A stretch of 64,000 bases of DNA from Gordius sp. MW1 (lineage: Eukaryota; Nematomorpha; Gordioida; Gordea; Gordiidae): contig OZ038528.1 in assembly GCA_964036665.1 (NCBI GenBank), positions 4,160,501 through 4,224,500 of the forward strand, in the 5' to 3' direction. The notes below the pieces were generated by a model. It was given only the letters and a program-made list of their open reading frames with translations, did not search any database and was not told where the DNA came from. This document shows positions 58,060 to 64,000 of the stretch, in pieces. How positions within the stretch are numbered: position 1 is the first letter of the stretch; every line of letters begins with the position of its first letter. The translations under genes were made by a program, and so were the position numbers.

Positions 58060-59300
58060 ATGGTTCGGCAGATGACGGTGCAGAAGGGGGCAAATTCGCA
58101 AGCGGTGAGGGACATTGAAGTCGACGTGCCAGTAGAAAGCGAGATCAAACCGGTATTTATCCCAGCACGGCGAATACCCTTAGCTTGGAGGAGAGAGGTA
58201 GAGGAAGAATTGGACAAGTGGCTTTATGGCGACATAATTAAGCTGGTGGAATTTTCGTGCTGGGCAAGCCCGTCGGGCCAGTGCGAAAGAGCGAGAGCCT
58301 TAGGCTCTGCATAGACTATCGCTTTACGTCAATAAATATGCTCAAGGGCTATTGTATCCCCTACTAAAGATCGACGAGCTTCTTAATCAGCTAGAGAATG
58401 CGGCAGTCTTCTCAAAAATAGATCTCGCCAAGGCCTACCACCAGCTAAGGGTGAGTACAGTAACGAGTCACTTGCTAACAATTTCAATTTACAAAGGGTT
58501 ATTTAGAGTGAAGCGAATGCCGTTCGGGCTTAAGTGTGCTGCAGCCATTTTTCAGAAAAAGATGGATCAAATATTTGGCGGCATGGAGGGTGTGGTAGTA
58601 TATATCGATGATTTATTGATATTAGGGGATACGGAAGAGATCCGCAACAAACAGTTGTATAGGGTGCTGACAACGTTACACGATTGGGATTTCGTCCTAA
58701 ATTTTGCCAAAAGCGTACTGTGTGTTACAGAGGTGACTTTCTTAGGCTACATCATCAGCAATTAAGGGGTACAGGTGAATTACGAGAAGGCTAGAGTGGT
58801 CCTGGAATAAAGGCAACTAACAAATAAAAACATGGTCAAATCCTTTTTGGGGCTTACATCATATTTCGCGATGTGTATCAAGAATTACGCCCAAGTAGTT
58901 CAACCCATTCAGAGGTTGACGAAAGCGAACACGGTTTTCCAGTGAGGTGAGGAGCAGCAGGCAGCCTTTGAAAACATACAGACGGCGCTTATAACGGCCC
59001 CGGAGTTAGCCTACTTTAACGGAGAGAGGGAGACAGGATTCAGTCGATGTCGGGAAAAAGACTTGGGCCATATTACAGCAGCGACCGCCGGAAGGGAAAA
59101 TGGCGAGTAGTGGCTTACGCTTCAAGAGCCCTAAAAGAAGTCGAGGGCCGTTATTCTGCTATAGAGCGCGAGGCCTTTGCGGTAGTTTACGGAATAAAGT
59201 AGTTAAATGATTTTGTACAGGGAAGAGAGATTTATATCCTAACGGACCACAAACCATTGTTATATATTTTCGATTAAAGCAAAAGAGGGAAGGAACAGTG
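58060..59300 (+). pseudogene. Reverse transcriptase and RNase H region (Ty3/gypsy type), frameshifted
   Basis: 58060-58314 holds the usual pre-RT region. The next frame, 58343-58765, has FSKIDLAKAYHQL, MPFGLKCAAAIFQ and the catalytic YIDDLLI box, ending with FLGYIIS. Later fragments in shifting frames show the RT connection and the RNase H-like LTDHKPLLY near 59240. Stops and frameshifts at several points make the polyprotein non-functional. The protease-RT-RNase H-integrase order identifies Ty3/gypsy rather than copia. Confidence 0.85.
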
Positions 59301-59313
59301 GTCGCCGAGTTTA

Positions 59314-60460
59314 ATGCGCTGGGCCTTATTTGTCTCAGGTTATACAGCAAAATTCGTTTATAGCAAAGGTAAAGATAACGCAGCCGACTTTTTATCTAGG
59401 CGACCAAGCGAGCATGCTTTCCAAGTTACCGAAGAGGTACTAGAAGATACCTCGGACGCGTTTATCTCACTTGACGTTATACAACAGTACACCGCCAGCG
59501 ACGAGACATTACGGCATCTCAAAGAAAGGATTAAGGGTACGCGCAATACAGCAGTAGTGGTCGGTCCAATGATACACTACAAAAAGTACCTGCCTAAGCT
59601 GCACGAGACAAAGGAAGTGATTTTTTACAAGAGCCCACGGGTGGTGGTGCCAATGAAGATACAAAGTATTGCAAAGATTACACAGAGGCCACGTGGGGGT
59701 CAAACGAATGCTACAGGTAGCGGCGCAATATTCTTGGTGGCCAACTTTGATTTAGGACATCACAGACCTAGCGAAGAGTTGCAGGGGGTGCAACTACACG
59801 GCCGCCGCAGCGAAAAGGGCGCCTTTGATTAAGTGCGAATAGAACGTGAAACCTGGGCCCAAGTGCATGTTGATAGATTTGGGCCGATGGGGGCAGATCC
59901 TATATAGTTATGGTAGACAGCGGGACAAAATGGGTTGAGGTATTTAAGCTAGAAAATACATCAACTGAAGTTATAATTAATAAGCTGTCCGAAGCATTCG
60001 TGAGGTTTGGAAATCCGCCCTTCCTTGTATCGGATAATGGCGCCCAGTTTAGGAGTCAAGAGATGCAAATATTTTGCAAACGGAGGGGAGTACGTCAAGG
60101 GTGGTCAGCACCCTACCATCCCGCTTCTAATGGACTAGCAGAGGGGTATGATCGAATGGCAAAGGAAGCAAAGCAATAGTCCACAACGAACCCGACATCG
60201 GGTTAAACATGTTCCTGGAAAATTACAGAGCAACAATTCACCCAACGACGCGTGAAAGCCCGGCGGAGGGTATGCTCAAAAAGAAAATCCGAACCGAGTG
60301 GGAGGTATTCAAACCTGTTGCCCCCCCCCCGTGGAGAGATTCAGGAAAGGCTCGAGTGTTTGACGTAGGGGACCCAGTGTGGGTGCGTATGCTTCTGGGG
60401 CCCGAAAAATGGGTGGAGGGCACCCTTATTTCTGCGCGGGGCGCGCTCGTTCGATGTTAG
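59314..60460 (+). pseudogene. RNase H end and integrase region, frameshifted
   Basis: 59314-59832 holds the end of RNase H (FLSRRPSEHAF) and the start of integrase, going out of frame near 59680. The integrase core is in 59910-60179 (VDSGTKWVEVF, VSDNGAQF, YHPASNGLAE), and 60209-60460 holds the C-terminal part (DPVWVRM, KWVEGTL). The catalytic Asp residues are visible, but frame breaks near 59830 and 60180 separate the parts. No envelope-like frame lies between here and the right LTR. Confidence 0.8.
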
Positions 60461-60794
60461 GGTCCTAAGGAAAAGTCATCATCGACATTTGGGTCAGTTG
60501 AGACTAAGCGAAAAATTGGACTGGAGAATGGTTACACATGAGGATGGCCGAACGGGATACGCTCGCGCAATCGAGTCCCATTGCAAATGAGCCACTAAGC
60601 GTAAGCCCCTTGCCAACGGCGTCCAGTTACCCTGCCAATGATTTCCAATAACAATGCCGCTACGGAATCGGGTGAACACAATACCCTTCCCACAGCTCTG
60701 GAGCATAACAAGGCCCCGCCTAAGGTTAGATACCCGGCCGTGCACGACACTCTTTAAACTACCTAAAACATTATCTTTGTGAAAAGGGGGGAAG

Positions 60795-61012
60795 TGTAGA
60801 GGATAACTGACGATGTGTAATGTGCGCTAAAGTTCTATGTTGCCTGGGGAGTAAAATTATAGACCACGTGAATCCCTATTGTTCTTTTCCTTTTTCGTTC
60901 GAAGTGTGTTTGCGTTATCGCGTCGCGTGTTACTTGTTTAATTATTTCGCGTATGTACTATCCATTTGGTTTCAATAAATCCCTAATAAATTCCAATCCA
61001 AATATCTGAACA
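60795..61012 (+). repeat. Right LTR (218 bp)
   Basis: Begins TGTAGAGGATAACTGACGAT after the polypurine tract AAAAGGGGGGAAG (60782-60794) and ends ATATCTGAACA. It is followed by GTATT (61013-61017), the same 5-bp target duplication as on the left. Confidence 0.92.
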
Positions 61013-61309
61013 GTATTTGTTTCAACAGTAATTATTTAGAATATGGGTTGCTTTAGTTTTTAATATTAAGTCTCGTCAGGTATGTACGATTTATATGCCT
61101 TAAGCTCCAACATGTTTTGAATTTTTCAAGAAATAGGACCAACTCGATGTTCATGTTAAAGGAAACGTCTGTCACAACGCTCGCGCTACTTTAAAAGTAT
61201 CTTCTTCGTTCTATGACTGTTTATCACCTAGGCTGGTGTTCAATCCTTTTAACATTAATTTCTATTTGTCTCTATATTTACATAGATATTTATTGATCTT
61301 GTACATTTT

Positions 61310-63480
61310 CATATCGTGTCTTATTTTATGATTCCATGTAACCTTAGGTCATCCTAATTTTCGTTTTCCTCCAAAATTTGTCTTCTCAATATTCTTTCCG
61401 ACGTAGCTATCGTCTCTTCTCTCGATATGGTCATCATACCATCTTAATCAGTTTGTTACGAGCTTTGTATGTATGGATGTTGTACCCTAATTTATTCATT
61501 TTGTTTATGTTCTTTTTTTCTTACTCCTAGCATCCATCTTAGCATTATTAGCTCCTTGGGCGCTAGGCGTTACTCATCTTTCTTTCGTATAGCCTATGAT
61601 TAGAGACCTGCACGGGCGGCCCGTCTTAAATTTTTAGGCTTTAAAATTCCGGGCCGGGCCTAATTTATAAATTAAAGGCCCGGCCCGGAATAATTTAGAA
61701 GAGTCTAAGTAGTCTTTTATTCTGTTTAAAACAATCTATAATATTTCAAAAAATTAATTACAAGTTATTGAATCTGTTAAACACTCATTTATTCATTTCG
61801 CGCTTATTCTTATATACAAACAATTAAGTATGGAACAAAAAAAATCTACTGCTAATAGCTGAAAATATTCAGAAAGAATTTTATAAAGTAAAAGAAAATC
61901 GTAGAGCAAAGAGTGAAGTATGGAAAAGATATTAAGAAAATAAATTTTGTTTTTTGTAAGATTTGCAGGAATGTGTTATCCTATAATTCCTGCTCATCAG
62001 GCAATATTTATGTTAGTTTTGATAATGCTTAATATGGAACACCCATCTCCAAAAACATAACTGCTGTAAAGAAGTCCAGGAAAATAAAAATTGGACAATA
62101 ACCTATGCAAGCCACTTTTAACAAAACTTACAAATCCTGCAAAAATCAAAAAAGGTCTCATATCCTCAATAGCCCAATTTTGTTGAATGGATATGGCATG
62201 AATCTTCTATGAAGAAAGAGGTAGAGGAAAATGAAGTTGACACCAACACAAAGTTAAAGATCAATGAGAAAAAAATAAAATTATCGGATTGGTCGAAAGA
62301 CCACAGTGGTCATTTCCAGCGCTTAGCCCTCTTGTTTGTAAGATTTTTTCGACACCTGATTTGGCCTCGAGTGAGAGGTGTTTTTCGTCAGCTGGCCGCA
62401 TTTATGAAGAGCGGAGAACAAATCTAAAACACGGAAATTTTTGATGCCTGTATTTTTTGCATCAAATAATTTTTTAACCATTTAAAAAATTTTTATGTGC
62501 GTTTTATTATTTAATAAAAAATTTTACCAAAATTAAGTTTGATTAAGTTTCTGCAATTACCAAAATTCCGGGCCCGGGCCGGGCTCGGGCCTTGTTTTTA
62601 AAGATGCTAAAATACGGGCCCGGGCCGGGCCTATTTCCCCATTTTAATTTCGGGCCCGGGCCGGGCCGGGCCTTAAAAAAATCGATTTTGCAGGTCTCTA
62701 CCTATGATTCAGAACTATACAGGACTGTTGGCTGTATGATGAATTTAAACAGTGAACCTTAAAGTCTTCTTGGGATGTTTTTGTCACAAACAACGCCTCT
62801 CGATTTGGGCCATCCCGAATTTATATTTGTTTAGATTTTTTTATCCATTCCACCAACCGCTTGAAGCGTTGTTCCTAAAAATTTGAAGGAATCCGAGCTT
62901 GTATGTTCCCATTCACCTAAAGTAAGAGATGCACATTGCTGATTTGATCTGATTTAAATCTGTTTTATCTTTATCAACCCTGAAACCACTTTTTACTATT
63001 CCATTTACTTACCTATTTAAAGTATAAGGCAATGCTTGTTCTCTTTTGGCACAGTGGATTATATCATCTTCAAAGATCATTGCCCAACGAGCTTCCTGGC
63101 CCAAATCCTTTTAAATAATATTTATTATCCTTATGAATAGGTAGGGACTAAGGCTGAACCTTGATGGACTTGAGTTTGTAGTCCCCACTGTCGTAGTAAC
63201 CACATTCTATTTCCCTTGTACATATTTTTATAGCTCTGACATATACTTCTGGCATGTTTTCTATAAGAAATCTCCAAACTAATGTCCTTGGAACTTTATT
63301 AAACGCTGTTTCTAAATCGATTAAACACATGTGCAAATCCTCCTCCTCCTATAAACCGTTCCATTAATTAGCTAACATTGCCAAGGACATTTGCTGTAGA
63401 CCTCTCCATCATAAATCCGAATTGGTTGTTTCGAATTTTAATAAATTTGAATCGTTTTTGATCACTTTACACCTTGAGAG
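61310..63480 (-). pseudogene. RTE-like non-LTR remnant, interrupted by a hAT
   Basis: On the minus strand, from 63430 down: NQFGFMMERSTAN, then HMCLIDLETAFNKVP (63336-63148) and an FEDD variant of the catalytic pair near 63080. FKFLGTTLQAVGG follows near 62880, then KNIPRRL. Beyond the inserted hAT (61601-62700) it continues with MLRWMLGVRKKEH near 61550 and the C-terminal WHGII-type block near 61330. Same type as 23940-25750. Many stops and frameshifts. Confidence 0.7.
61601..62700 (+). mobile_element. hAT element with GGGCC subterminal repeats, internally deleted (1100 bp)
   Basis: Ends TAGAGACCTGCA and TGCAGGTCTCTA are perfect inverted repeats. The exact 8-bp duplication CCTATGAT lies at 61593-61600 and 62701-62708. 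GGGCCCGGGCCGGGCC-like repeats sit inside both ends. The interior keeps a BED-finger-like piece (FCKICRNVLSY near 61955) and the C-terminal dimerisation block (SERCFSSAGRIYEERRTNLK near 62370), out of frame with each other. The catalytic core is deleted. Many fragments of the same family are scattered in the window. Confidence 0.9.
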
Positions 63481-64000
63481 TGAGATTCATAAGCTATATT
63501 TCTCTGCAATTGTTACAATCCTGAAGATTCCCTTTCATCTTGTATATCGGTTTTCTATTTTTAAACAATCATGCTGAAATCTCTGTATTAGGGCAGGATG
63601 GAATATAAGATATGAAGAATAAGATTAGGGGATATATTGAAAGCGGCATAATAAGGGGACACCCTCTTCCCATTTAGGAAGAGGGGTAAAATTATTAAAC
63701 TCCTTTTTTCTTTACATGATATTTTAATTCATTTAATTATGACCGAGAATATTACAAGAATTAAATAATGAATGAATAAAATCACACAACTCTCGATACA
63801 ATATGTTGTGTATAAAAATCAATGATGCGTGTAGATGTTGATCAATAGGGGAAGAAATAACAAATATGTATAAGCGCGTGGGGGGGGGGGGGGCAAGTAT
63901 CACACACGTACTGGAAATTAAAGTAAAGATGATGTTTTGACGCGGTGAGATCTAAAGAATCTCAGAATCAACGAACTTGCAAAGAAAGGAAGGGGGAAAT
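63481..64000. other. Intergenic, nothing recognised
   Basis: AT-rich with a G run of about 14 near 63880. No gene or element end seen. Confidence 0.4.

Overview
The window is nuclear DNA from an animal: AT-rich, intron-bearing and loaded with transposable elements. Host genes have GT-AG introns (43 bp to 3 kb) that interrupt recognisable animal proteins: a TINAG-like pseudoprotease and a PDCD2L-type protein. Non-LTR and LTR retrotransposons, a Helitron remnant, hAT and Mutator-like DNA transposons, tRNA-derived SINEs and MITEs fill most of the rest. Short TTAGGG-type repeats (CCCTAA on the + strand) argue against most arthropods (TTAGG) and most nematodes (TTAGGC), but I cannot name the phylum.

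Layout. 0-7.2 kb: eight phase-matched exons of a TINAG-like gene (+), with SINEs and MITEs in its introns. 7.2-12.5 kb: repeats plus a probable two-exon unknown gene (-). 12.5-14.6 kb: two divergently transcribed small secreted-protein genes, one resembling a degenerate group III phospholipase A2. 17.5-22.6 kb and 31.3-40.9 kb: two copies of a duplicated block, each with a seven-transmembrane receptor-like gene (first copy intact, second broken). The second copy is split by a MITE and two RTE-like non-LTR copies. 22.6-30.2 kb: hAT, RTE-like, SINE and Helitron remains. 41.6-46.9 kb: composite repeats carrying a hAT insertion. 47.3-48.7 kb: an intact five-exon PDCD2L-type gene (-), with a large inverted repeat just upstream. 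49.3-55.9 kb: two Mutator-like elements with FLYWCH-type fragments, a LINE 3' fragment and a second copy of the hAT. 56.8-61.0 kb: a complete but decayed LTR retrotransposon. 61.3-63.5 kb: an RTE-like remnant (-) with a hAT nested inside it.

The host genes show no operon or shared pathway: the TINAG-like protein should be extracellular, the two small proteins secreted, the receptor membrane-bound and the PDCD2L-type protein cytosolic/nuclear. What links the window is its transposition history. Many insertions still show exact target-site duplications (8 bp for hAT and its MITEs, 9 bp for Mutator-like, 5 bp for the LTR element), and several internal-deletion junctions carry telomere-type repeats. 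All exon models, identities and family calls come from reading by eye, without database searches.
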